The notes under the pieces: model-generated | Databases searched by the model: none | What the model was told of the DNA's origin: nothing | Seen by the model: only the letters and a program-made list of their open reading frames with translations | NCBI GenBank assembly: GCA_964482605.1 | Contig: CAYZYS010000115.1 | Coordinates: forward strand, 1 to 6,625 | Reading direction: 5' to 3' | Length of the DNA: 6,625 nt | DNA from: Bacteroides_F sp964482605 | GTDB taxonomy: Bacteria > Bacillota > Clostridia > Lachnospirales > Lachnospiraceae | Translations under genes and position numbers: made by a program | Shown here: piece after piece, positions 1 through 5,845 of the stretch | How the letters are laid out: each line of letters begins with the position of its first letter | Numbering within the stretch: the stretch's first letter is position 1

Positions 1-14
1 AAAAGTGATGATTG

Positions 15-41
15 TGGCGCATTCCATACAGGGGTGCGCCA
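15..41 (+). other. Weak hairpin upstream of the glycosyltransferase gene (possible terminator of an upstream gene)
   Basis: TGGCGCA (15-21) pairs perfectly with TGCGCCA (35-41) around a 13-base loop. The bases that follow (TTTGGGTTT) are only moderately T-rich, so this is at best a weak intrinsic terminator. Tandem TGA codons at 6-8 and 9-11 in one frame could be the end of an upstream gene lying outside the window, which would fit a terminator here. The alternative is that an upstream frame reads through to a TAA at 80-82, just before the next gene, in which case the hairpin lies inside coding sequence. The window is too short on this side to decide. Confidence 0.25.
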
Positions 42-88
42 TTTGGGTTTATGGAGGGCGGACGATTGGCACACGGGGTTAAGCTGCG

Positions 89-1255
89 ATGAAGGTTTTG
101 GTGTACAGGTGGAAGGTTTACCACCTTGACAAGATAATAAGAAGTCTGGAAAGACAGGGGTGCCAGGTTGTGACACGCCAGGTTGGGACAGAGGATTACA
201 ATGATGATGCGGATTTTGTGGCAGTGGTGAGGGGGCACATAAGGGAGGAAGCCCCTGATTGGGTGTTCACCGTGAATTATTACGGCACGATATCGGATGC
301 CTGCGAAGCGGAGGGGAAGCCCTATGTGGCGTGGACCTGCGACAGCCCGCTGATTGCGATGTACCACCAGTCCGTGTACAACCGCTGCAATTTCCTGTTC
401 ATATTTGACAGGGTGCAGTATGTGTATTTCAAGCAGCTTGGGTTAGGGCATGTGTACTACCTTCCGCTTGCGGCTGAGTGCGGCAGTGATGCGGCATGTG
501 CGGCATCGGATGGAGATGAGGGGGCGGGCACGTTTTCCTCGGAAATATCATTTGTTGGCAGCCTCTATGCAAGGAACGCCTATGATGATGTGGCGGACAG
601 GCTTTCACCGTATCTTCGTGGGTATTTTGATGCGGCATTCATTGCACAGGCGGACATATTTGGGGAAAACCTCTTTGACAGGCTGCTTACGCCGGAGGTG
701 CTTCGGGAGCTGTCAGGGGTGCTTGACTTCAGGCAGTCTGAGAGGGCATTTTCCGACTTAAGCCTTGTGTTCAACACCACCTTCCTTGGGTTTAAGATGG
801 CGAGGCATGAAAGGCTTGGCTGCCTTGGGATTCTTGGCAGCCACCACCAGGTCAAGCTGTACACGGACGAGGAAATGCTAATCCCCGGAGTGCGCAACAT
901 GGGTGCCGTGGATTATGGGACTGACATGGAGAAGGTTTTTAAGGGTTCGAGGATTAACCTTAATCTGACGCTGCGCAACATCAGGAGCGGCATACCGCTC
1001 AGGGTGTGGGACATACTTGGGTGCGGCGGTTTCTGCCTTACGAACTTTCAGGCGGAATTTCTCGACCTGTTCCAGAACGGGCGGGAGTTGGTGTGGTTTG
1101 AGAGCCTGTATGACCTGCAAAGGAAGGCGGACTACTACCTCTCCCATGAGGATGAGCGGCTTGAGGTTGCGGCAAGGGGGCTTGAGTGCGCCAGGAGGCT
1201 GCACGGCTATGATGCAAGGACGGGGAAGATACTAGAGGTGATTGGCTCATTATGA
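89..1255 (+). CDS. DUF3880/CgeB-type glycosyltransferase (GT-B-like, glycosyl transferase group 1 C-terminal domain)
   Basis: A 388-residue cytoplasmic protein with no signal peptide or membrane segment visible. The N-terminal part (about 1-130) looks like DUF3880: an MKVLVYRW start, then AWTCDSP at 81-87 and FLFIFDR at 102-108. SFVGSLY at 154-160 leads into the middle region. The C-terminal part (about 257-380) matches the CgeB-like glycosyl transferase group 1 domain: KLYTDEE, a GVRNMGAVDY stretch, INLNLTLRNIRSGIPLRVWDILGCGG (core residues about 289-314), then LFQNGRELVWFESLYDL (327-343), which ends in the usual YYLSHEDER helix. Proteins of this family are expected to move a sugar from a nucleotide-sugar donor to a protein or surface polymer; the acceptor here is unknown. 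The start at 89 is preceded only by a weak GGGG (76-79), but it begins exactly where the family starts. The gene overlaps the next one by 4 bases. A role in glycosylating flagellin or another surface protein is inferred from the hpf-secA neighbourhood, not seen. Confidence 0.82.
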   Translation: MKVLVYRWKVYHLDKIIRSLERQGCQVVTRQVGTEDYNDDADFVAVVRGHIREEAPDWVFTVNYYGTISDACEAEGKPYVAWTCDSPLIAMYHQSVYNRCNFLFIFDRVQYVYFKQLGLGHVYYLPLAAECGSDAACAASDGDEGAGTFSSEISFVGSLYARNAYDDVADRLSPYLRGYFDAAFIAQADIFGENLFDRLLTPEVLRELSGVLDFRQSERAFSDLSLVFNTTFLGFKMARHERLGCLGILGSHHQVKLYTDEEMLIPGVRNMGAVDYGTDMEKVFKGSRINLNLTLRNIRSGIPLRVWDILGCGGFCLTNFQAEFLDLFQNGRELVWFESLYDLQRKADYYLSHEDERLEVAARGLECARRLHGYDARTGKILEVIGSL

Positions 1256-1995
1256 TGAAGGATGGATTTAGCTTAAATGCCCTTGTGACGGGGGCTGGCT
1301 CCGGCATTGGGAGGAGCACCGCACTTGCACTTGCGGGGGCGGGGTACAACGTGGCGATTAACGGGGGACACGACCTGGAAGCGCTCCTTTCGCTTAAGGA
1401 GGAGATAGGGCGCCTTGGGGTGGGTTGCGTGGAGTTTTTGTGTGACGTGTCGGATTATGACGGCGTTATGATGATGGTTGACGAGATACACAGAAGGCTT
1501 GGGGCTGTCAATGTGCTTGTGAATAACGCGGGCATATCGCACATCGGGCTTTTTCAGGACATGACACCGCAGGAGTGGGGGCGTGTGATATCCATCAACC
1601 TGACCTCCGCATACAACACCTCATCCATTGTAATCAGGGACATGCTTAAGGCGGGGGGTGGCTCAATAGTAAATGTTTCCTCCGTGTGGGGCAGCGTGGG
1701 AGCATCCTGCGAGGTGGCATATTCCGCCAGCAAGGGCGGGCTTGACGCCATGACGCGCGCACTGGCAAAGGAGCTTGCGCCAAGCCGCATAAGGGTCAAT
1801 GGCGTTGCCTGCGGTGTCATTGACACAAGGATGAACGGCTTTCTTGCGGATGATGACAGGGACAGGCTTGTGGACGAGATTCCAATGGGGCGGATGGGAA
1901 GCCCTGACGAGGTTGCGGCGTTGATTGTGCAATTAGCCGAAGGCCCGGAGTACCTTACGGGGCAGGTCATAAGGCTGGACGGTGGTTGGATGTGA
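1252..1995 (+). CDS. Short-chain dehydrogenase/reductase, FabG-like; probable YmfI-type elongation factor P 5-aminopentanone reductase
   Basis: A 247-residue classical SDR with an NAD(P)H-binding Rossmann fold. The cofactor motif is TGAGSGIG at 13-20, NNAG is at 91-94, and the catalytic set is N116, S144, Y157 and K161; the S-to-Y gap of 13 residues matches FabG. Around the active site it reads SSVWGSVGASCEVAYSASKG, followed by ALAKELAPSRIRVNGVACGVIDTRMN. This WGxxGASCEV block and the DEIPMGR block resemble, from memory, B. subtilis YmfI, which reduces the 5-aminopentanone group on Lys32 of elongation factor P. A generic 3-oxoacyl-ACP reductase or a sugar-modifying reductase working with the upstream glycosyltransferase remains possible. 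The ATG at 1252 overlaps the upstream stop (ATGA); an in-frame ATG at 1255 is equally usable. GAGGTGAT at 1235-1242, inside the upstream gene, is a good ribosome binding site. No efp gene is in the window. Confidence 0.85.
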   Translation: MMKDGFSLNALVTGAGSGIGRSTALALAGAGYNVAINGGHDLEALLSLKEEIGRLGVGCVEFLCDVSDYDGVMMMVDEIHRRLGAVNVLVNNAGISHIGLFQDMTPQEWGRVISINLTSAYNTSSIVIRDMLKAGGGSIVNVSSVWGSVGASCEVAYSASKGGLDAMTRALAKELAPSRIRVNGVACGVIDTRMNGFLADDDRDRLVDEIPMGRMGSPDEVAALIVQLAEGPEYLTGQVIRLDGGWM

Positions 1996-2089
1996 TGTGG
2001 CACAAGGAAAAATGCGCCTTTGAAATATCAGACATGGCGGTGAATTGTTAGACAATGATTGTGACAGCACCGTGACTTTCGAGATTGCG

Positions 2090-2108
2090 TTTGTGCAATA
2101 TGCACAAA
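2090..2108. promoter_or_regulatory. Perfect 8+8 palindrome, operator-like
   Basis: TTTGTGCA (2090-2097) and TGCACAAA (2101-2108) are exact reverse complements around ATA. A 3-base loop and the absence of a T-tract on the + strand argue against a terminator for the upstream pair; a dimeric regulator binding site is more likely. Each half also resembles a DnaA box with one mismatch (TATTGCACA on the - strand, ATATGCACA on the + strand), so it may belong to the same cluster as the boxes downstream. The protein that binds is unknown. Confidence 0.4.
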
Positions 2109-2170
2109 AAAATCAAATGCAAGTATTTAAAAAAAACAATCTTCAATTGTCTATATTATGTCAATCGGAG

Positions 2171-2324
2171 TTTTCCACAGAATATGAAGAATCAAACGCT
2201 CATTTTTGACAGCAATATGACTTATACACTAAGTTTTCCACATTATCCACAGTGATTTTATGGAAAAATGTGTGTGGATATGTCTTCATTTATACGAAAA
2301 TATGTTTTGTCAAAATGTGAAAAA
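2171..2324. promoter_or_regulatory. Cluster of DnaA-box-like 9-mers
   Basis: One strict consensus DnaA box, TTATCCACA, lies at 2243-2251 (+) and directly abuts TTTTCCACA at 2234-2242 (+). A second TTTTCCACA is at 2171-2179 (+) and TTTTTCACA is at 2316-2324 (-); all four fit the relaxed consensus TTWTNCACA. One-mismatch copies are TTATACACT at 2222-2230 (+) and ATATCCACA at 2273-2281 (-). The setting is AT-rich. The cluster could let DnaA regulate hpf, or titrate DnaA away from oriC as the DnaA-box clusters of B. subtilis do. It resembles the box arrays of Firmicutes origins, but no dnaA, dnaN or rpmH gene is here, so I do not call it oriC. The boxes are seen; binding is inferred. Confidence 0.5.
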
Positions 2325-2352
2325 ATGTCCAAAAATGTCGAAAAAACGAAAA
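2312..2352. repeat. Helically phased A-tracts (10-base period)
   Basis: A-runs followed by ATGT recur with an exact 10-base spacing: the A before TGT falls at 2315, 2325 and 2335, and further A-runs continue at 2341-2346 and 2349-2352. Such phasing is expected to bend DNA and can act like an UP element or help a regulator wrap the promoter region. The repeat lies just upstream of a TTGACA element at 2359. Confidence 0.45.
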
Positions 2353-2397
2353 TTCCCATTGACATGTATATTATCTGTAAATTTACTGTCGAAAAAA
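2336..2397. repeat. 11-base direct repeat TGTCGAAAAAA flanking a candidate promoter
   Basis: TGTCGAAAAAA occurs at 2336-2346 and again at 2387-2397, identical and in the same orientation, 51 bases apart (close to five helical turns). The two copies bracket the TTGACA of a candidate promoter. Further CGAAAA cores sit at 2295-2300 and 2347-2352. This could be a pair of regulator sites, or chance in an A-rich region. Confidence 0.35.
2359..2387 (+). promoter_or_regulatory. Candidate distal hpf promoter (weak -10)
   Basis: A perfect -35 hexamer TTGACA (2359-2364) is followed after 17 bases by TTTACT (2382-2387), which matches only 4 of 6 bases of the -10 consensus. It could be an activator-dependent or minor promoter. 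It is much less convincing than the one at 2427-2454. Confidence 0.25.
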
Positions 2398-2426
2398 GGG
2401 GAGATGTGTTAATTGAGTGAAAAAGG

Positions 2427-2454
2427 TTGTCAATAATCTCAATTATGGTATAAT
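2427..2454 (+). promoter_or_regulatory. Strong housekeeping sigma promoter for hpf (extended -10)
   Basis: TTGTCA (2427-2432) lies 16 bases before a perfect TATAAT (2449-2454), and TGG immediately upstream of the -10 (2446-2448) makes it an extended -10 promoter. Transcription should start near 2461, giving a leader of about 33 bases before the hpf ATG. The pattern fits sigma-A; no convincing stress-sigma or sigma-H pattern was seen here, although B. subtilis hpf is under stress control. Confidence 0.75.
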
Positions 2455-2478
2455 ATATGCTATATAAAAACCACTTGT

Positions 2479-2485
2479 AAAGGAG
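2479..2485 (+). promoter_or_regulatory. Ribosome binding site fixing the hpf start
   Basis: AAAGGAG is followed by 8 bases and then the ATG at 2494. An in-frame GTG at 2485 would give a protein 3 residues longer, but it overlaps the last base of this site and cannot be served by it, so the ATG is chosen. Confidence 0.85.
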
Positions 2486-2493
2486 TGAGCGTC

Positions 2494-3024
2494 ATGAAAT
2501 TCGTAATAGTAGGCAGGAACATTGAAGTGACCGATGGACTTCGGGATGCAATCGAGGAGAAGCTGGGGAAGCTGGACAGGTTTTTTGCCCCGGAGACGGA
2601 AGTAAAAGTAACGCTTAGCGTGGAAAAGGAGAGGCAGAAGATAGAAGTAACCATTCCTGTCAAGGGGAACATCATTCGTTCAGAGCAGGTAAGCAACGAC
2701 ATGTACGTGTCCATTGATTTGGTGGAGGAAATCATCGAGCGCCAGCTCAAGAAGTATAAGAACAAGATAATTGACAAGCAGCAGGCGTCAGATGATTTTT
2801 CACAGGAATACATTGACAAGGATTATGTTGATGAGGATACGGATGTTAAGATAATAAGGACCAAAAGATTTGATGTCAAGCCGATGGACCCGGAGGAGGC
2901 ATGCGTGCAGATGGAGCTTTTGGGGCATAACTTCTACGTGTTCTTCAACTCGGAGACTGAGGCAGTGAACGTGGTATACAAGAGAAAAGGCAGTACATAT
3001 GGACTTATCGAGCCGGAGTACTAG
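2494..3024 (+). CDS. hpf: Ribosome hibernation promoting factor, long form (HPF/RaiA/YvyD family)
   Basis: A 176-residue protein that binds the 30S decoding region in slow growth and joins two 70S ribosomes into inactive 100S dimers. The N-terminal ribosome-binding domain spans about 1-95: MKFVIVGRNIEVTDGLRDAIEEKLGKLDRFF, then the basic helix IERQLKKYKNKI at 81-92. An acidic linker (about 98-117) leads to the C-terminal dimerisation domain (about 118-176), seen as KIIRTKRFDVKPMDPEEACVQM, GHNFYVFFN at 144-152 and VNVVYKRKGSTYGLIEP at the end. The C-terminal domain marks the long form typical of Firmicutes; gamma-proteobacterial short HPF lacks it. It has its own strong promoter and is followed by an intrinsic terminator, so it appears to be monocistronic, separate from secA. 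Nothing in it looks truncated. Confidence 0.95.
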   Translation: MKFVIVGRNIEVTDGLRDAIEEKLGKLDRFFAPETEVKVTLSVEKERQKIEVTIPVKGNIIRSEQVSNDMYVSIDLVEEIIERQLKKYKNKIIDKQQASDDFSQEYIDKDYVDEDTDVKIIRTKRFDVKPMDPEEACVQMELLGHNFYVFFNSETEAVNVVYKRKGSTYGLIEPEY

Positions 3025-3066
3025 GATTGTCCGATTCTTCTTGGTGGGAAATTAAATGTGGTGATT

Positions 3067-3103
3067 GGAACCCTCGGTTGGGGAGCCGGGGGTTCCTTTT
3101 TTT
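3067..3103 (+). terminator. Strong intrinsic terminator after hpf
   Basis: A long GC-rich stem starts with GGAACCC (3067-3073) pairing with GGGTTCC (3090-3096). It continues inward through T-G, C-G, G-C, G-C, T-G and T-A pairs to a GGGG loop (3080-3083), about 13 pairs in all with two G-U pairs and no bulge. Seven T residues (3097-3103) follow directly. It lies 43 bases after the hpf stop and should separate hpf from secA transcription. Confidence 0.93.
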
Positions 3104-3119
3104 GTGTGCAATGTGTGCA
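3103..3119. repeat. Tandem TGTGTGCA direct repeat
   Basis: TGTGTGCA occurs at 3103-3110 and 3112-3119 with a 9-base period, just after the terminator and about 45 bases upstream of the secA -35 element. It shares the TGTGCA core, and in part the flanking T and A residues, with the palindrome at 2090-2108. It may be a regulator site for secA, or a chance low-complexity repeat. Confidence 0.25.
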
Positions 3120-3162
3120 TTATATGCCATGCGCCCCGCGTACTGTACAATGCTGTATATTC

Positions 3163-3191
3163 TAGACAATGTTTGATTTCTATGTTAAAAT
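3163..3191 (+). promoter_or_regulatory. Probable secA promoter (extended -10)
   Basis: TAGACA (3163-3168) matches the -35 consensus at 5 of 6 positions. After a 17-base spacer comes TAAAAT (3186-3191), also 5 of 6, preceded by TGT (3183-3185) as an extended -10. Transcription should start near 3198, leaving a leader of about 50 bases before secA. It lies downstream of the hpf terminator, as expected for an independent secA-prfB unit. Confidence 0.65.
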
Positions 3192-3200
3192 AATGAAGTA

Positions 3201-3230
3201 TGTGGGCTGTTGCCTTATGTGATGCCCGCG
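3201..3230 (+). promoter_or_regulatory. Possible hairpin in the secA leader, next to the ribosome binding site
   Basis: GTGGGC (3202-3207) can pair with GCCCGC (3224-3229) with one G-U pair and a 16-base loop. The stem ends 5 bases before GGAG (3235-3238), the likely secA ribosome binding site, which lies 11 bases from the ATG. The loop is large and the stem short, so it may be chance. If formed, it could affect secA translation or mRNA stability. Confidence 0.25.
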
Positions 3231-3249
3231 GATTGGAGACATTTTTTTA

Positions 3250-5817
3250 ATGAAGCTGATGGAAAAGTTGTTTGGAACCCACAGTGAGCGTGAGCTTAAG
3301 AGAATCATGCCCATAGTGGATAAAATTGAGGGCATGCAGGAGGAGTACCATGCCATGTCCGAGGGGGACCTCAAGGGAAAGACAAGGGAACTCAAGGACA
3401 GGCTGGCGCTTGGCGAAACCCTTGACGACATACTGCCGGAGGCATTTGCCACGGTGAGGGAGGCAGGTCGAAGGGCGCTTGGGATGGAGCATTACCCGGT
3501 TCAGTTGATTGGAGGTATAATCCTGCACCAGGGGCGCATCGCCGAGATGAGGACAGGTGAAGGAAAGACCCTTGTTTCAACGCTTCCTGCGTACCTTAAT
3601 GCCCTGACGGGTGACGGGGTGATGATTGTGACGGTCAATGATTACCTTGCGAAGCGTGATGCGGAGTGGATGGGGCAGCTCCACCAATACCTGGGGCTCA
3701 CGGTGGGCGTTGTGCTTCATGACAGCACACCTGCCGAGAGGAAGGCGGCATATGCCTGCGACATTACATACGTCACCAACAACGAGCTGGGCTTTGACTA
3801 CCTTCGTGACAATATGGCCATATACAAGGAGCAGCTTGTGCTTCGCGGGCTTCGCTACTGCATAATTGATGAGGTTGACTCCGTGCTCATAGATGAGGCG
3901 AGGACGCCGCTCATCATATCAGGGCAGGGCTCCAAGTCAACCAAGCTGTACGAGGCGTGTGACGTGCTTGCAAGGCAGATGGAGCGCGGTACGGGCGACG
4001 GCGAGATAAGCAAGATGGATGCCCTCATGGGCGAGATTAAGGAGGAGGACGGGGATTTCCTTGTCAATGAAAAGGATAAGATAATCAACCTGACGGAGAA
4101 TGGTGTCGCAAAGATTGAGAAGTTCTTCCACCTTGACAACTACGCCGACCCTGAGAACCTTGAAATACAGCATAATATAATCCTTGCACTCAGGGCACAT
4201 AATCTTATGCACAAGGACAAGGATTACGTGGTGAGTGAGGACGGGCAGATTCTCATAGTTGACGAGTTCACGGGACGAATCATGCCGGGGCGGCGCTTCT
4301 CTGACGGACTCCACCAGGCGATTGAGGCAAAGGAGCACGTTAAGGTGCAGCAGGAGAGCAAGACCTACGCCACCATAACCTTCCAAAACTTCTTTAATAA
4401 ATTTGAGAAGAAGGCGGGCATGACAGGTACGGCAATCACCGAGGAAAGGGAGTTCCGCGAGATATACAACATGGATGTTGTGGAGATTCCGACCAACAGG
4501 CCAGTTGCCAGGGTTGACATGAATGACGTGGTGTACAAGACCAAGAGGGAGAAGTTCAATGCGGTGGTGGATTCCGTTGCGGAGTCCTACGCCAAGGGAC
4601 AGCCTGTGTTGGTGGGTACAATCACCATTGATACCTCTGAAATGCTCAGCGAAATGCTTAAAAAGCGTGGGATTCCGCACAATGTGCTGAATGCCAAGTA
4701 CCATGAGAAGGAGGCGCAGATTGTTGCGGAGGCAGGACGCCACAAGGCGGTTACAATCGCCACCAACATGGCCGGACGTGGTACGGACATTAAGCTGGAT
4801 GATGACGCAAGGGAAGCGGGCGGACTTAAGATAATCGGCACGGAAAGACATGAGTCAAGGCGCATTGACAACCAGCTCAGGGGACGTTCAGGACGCCAGG
4901 GTGACCCGGGCGAGTCAAGGTTTTACATTTCCCTTGAGGATGATTTGATGAGGCTTTTCGGTTCCGAGAAGCTCATGGGCGTGTTCGAGACCATGGGTGT
5001 GCAGGAGGGTGAGCAGATTGAGCACAACATGCTCTCCAGCGCCATAGAGCGTGCCCAGAAGAAGATAGAGACCAACAACTACGGCATAAGGAGGAACCTG
5101 CTTGAGTATGACCAGGTCATGAACGAGCAGAGGGAAATCATCTACGGTGAGAGGATGAAGGTGCTCAACGGTGAGAGCATGCGCAACTCCGTGATGAACA
5201 TGATAACGGATTATGTTGAGAAGTCGGTTGACATGTGCATTTCCTCAGACAAGAATTATGATGAGTGGGATTACAGGGAGCTCAATGAGTACCTGCTTCC
5301 GGTCATTCCGATGAAGCCTGTTGTCGCTGATGAAACGGTCAAGAGTGCGGGTGAGCTAAAGCACAGGCTCAAGGAGCAGGCAATCAAGATGTACGAGGCG
5401 AAGGAAGCGGAGTTTCCTGAGGTTGAGCAGATTCGTGAGCTGGAGCGCGTGATTCTCCTCCGCGTGATTGACAAGCGCTGGAGGGACCACATTGACGACA
5501 TGGAGCAGCTTAAGCAGGGAATTGGGCTTCAGGCTTATGGACAGAGGGACCCGAAGGTTGAGTACAAGATGGCGGGCTATGACATGTTCGACTCCATGAC
5601 CGAGGGCATCAGCGAGGATACAGTGCGGCTTCTCATGAACCTGAGAATCGAGCACACGGTTGAGCGTGAGGAAACCAACGAGAAGCTTACCACCAACAGG
5701 GAGCAGGAGGCTTCCGTGAAGGAGCCTGTCAGGAGGACGGAGAAGAAGATTTATCCGAATGACCCGTGTCCTTGTGGTTCAGGTAAGAAATACAAGAACT
5801 GCTGCGGCAGAAAATGA
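3250..5817 (+). CDS. secA: Preprotein translocase subunit SecA (ATPase motor)
   Basis: An 855-residue ATPase that drives unfolded preproteins through the SecYEG channel from the cytoplasmic face of the membrane. It opens as MEKLFGTHSERELKRI and carries the helicase-like motor motifs in order: QLIGG at 85-89, Walker A MRTGEGKT at 100-107, Walker B DEVD at 207-210, the preprotein cross-linking domain (about 225-370), EFTGRIMPGRRFSDGLHQAIEAKE at 339-362, the second nucleotide-binding domain with NMAGRGTDIKL at 506-516 and the arginine finger block GRSGRQGDPG at 545-554, then the helical scaffold and wing domains. The tail NDPCPCGSGKKYKNCC holds the zinc-binding SEC-C motif with C840, C842, C851 and C852, used for SecB or ribosome and membrane contact. 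Length is close to B. subtilis SecA. The start at 3250 matches the family, and GGAG at 3235-3238 is a modest binding site. prfB follows after 43 bases. Confidence 0.98.
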   Translation: MKLMEKLFGTHSERELKRIMPIVDKIEGMQEEYHAMSEGDLKGKTRELKDRLALGETLDDILPEAFATVREAGRRALGMEHYPVQLIGGIILHQGRIAEMRTGEGKTLVSTLPAYLNALTGDGVMIVTVNDYLAKRDAEWMGQLHQYLGLTVGVVLHDSTPAERKAAYACDITYVTNNELGFDYLRDNMAIYKEQLVLRGLRYCIIDEVDSVLIDEARTPLIISGQGSKSTKLYEACDVLARQMERGTGDGEISKMDALMGEIKEEDGDFLVNEKDKIINLTENGVAKIEKFFHLDNYADPENLEIQHNIILALRAHNLMHKDKDYVVSEDGQILIVDEFTGRIMPGRRFSDGLHQAIEAKEHVKVQQESKTYATITFQNFFNKFEKKAGMTGTAITEEREFREIYNMDVVEIPTNRPVARVDMNDVVYKTKREKFNAVVDSVAESYAKGQPVLVGTITIDTSEMLSEMLKKRGIPHNVLNAKYHEKEAQIVAEAGRHKAVTIATNMAGRGTDIKLDDDAREAGGLKIIGTERHESRRIDNQLRGRSGRQGDPGESRFYISLEDDLMRLFGSEKLMGVFETMGVQEGEQIEHNMLSSAIERAQKKIETNNYGIRRNLLEYDQVMNEQREIIYGERMKVLNGESMRNSVMNMITDYVEKSVDMCISSDKNYDEWDYRELNEYLLPVIPMKPVVADETVKSAGELKHRLKEQAIKMYEAKEAEFPEVEQIRELERVILLRVIDKRWRDHIDDMEQLKQGIGLQAYGQRDPKVEYKMAGYDMFDSMTEGISEDTVRLLMNLRIEHTVEREETNEKLTTNREQEASVKEPVRRTEKKIYPNDPCPCGSGKKYKNCCGRK

Positions 5818-5845
5818 TTTATTTCATTTGCAAAATATATTATAA

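Larger units (their letters stand above)
1996..2493. other. Long AT-rich intergenic region upstream of hpf
   Basis: About 500 bases with no credible gene on either strand. Base composition drops sharply from the moderate GC of the flanking genes to strongly AT-rich from about 2100 onward. No convincing intrinsic terminator follows the SDR gene: the only small stem, ATTGT/ACAAT at 2044-2056, lacks a T-tract. The region contains, in order, an 8+8 palindrome, a cluster of DnaA-box-like sequences, phased A-tracts, an 11-base direct repeat flanking a weak promoter, and the strong hpf promoter, each listed separately. An 18-codon open frame (1995-2051) overlaps the SDR stop as TGATG but has no recognisable sequence. 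Confidence 0.7.

Noticed and set aside
65..82. A sigma-54 promoter starting with TGGCAC before the glycosyltransferase
   Set aside because: The -24-like TGGCAC is present, but no TTGC element lies at the required spacing.
2..82. Tail of an upstream gene ending at TAA 80-82 (frame shared with the glycosyltransferase)
   Set aside because: The 26 open codons have no recognisable family signature and another frame has tandem stops at 6-11 that fit an upstream gene end equally well, so no partial CDS is called.
1554..2003. A 149-codon open frame on the - strand over the SDR gene
   Set aside because: It lies opposite a clear SDR with full catalytic motifs and its own protein is low-complexity, rich in Ser and Pro.
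2234..2281. A hairpin formed by TTTTCCA/TGGAAAA and TATCCACA/TGTGGATA
   Set aside because: The two pairings cross instead of nesting, so they cannot form one simple stem; repeated DnaA boxes in both orientations explain them better.
2171..2400. A full chromosomal origin (oriC)
   Set aside because: DnaA boxes and AT-rich DNA are present, but there is no dnaA, dnaN, rpmH or gidA-type neighbour and no clear DnaA-trio stretch. A titration or regulatory cluster is the safer reading.
2485..2493. GTG start for hpf at 2485
   Set aside because: It overlaps the ribosome binding site AAAGGAG; the ATG at 2494 has ideal spacing and begins exactly at the family's MKFVIVGRN start.
3937..4851. A 304-codon open frame on the - strand, inside secA
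   Set aside because: It is fully antisense to the conserved secA gene, its protein has no recognisable domain, and it exists because secA codon use leaves few stops on the other strand.
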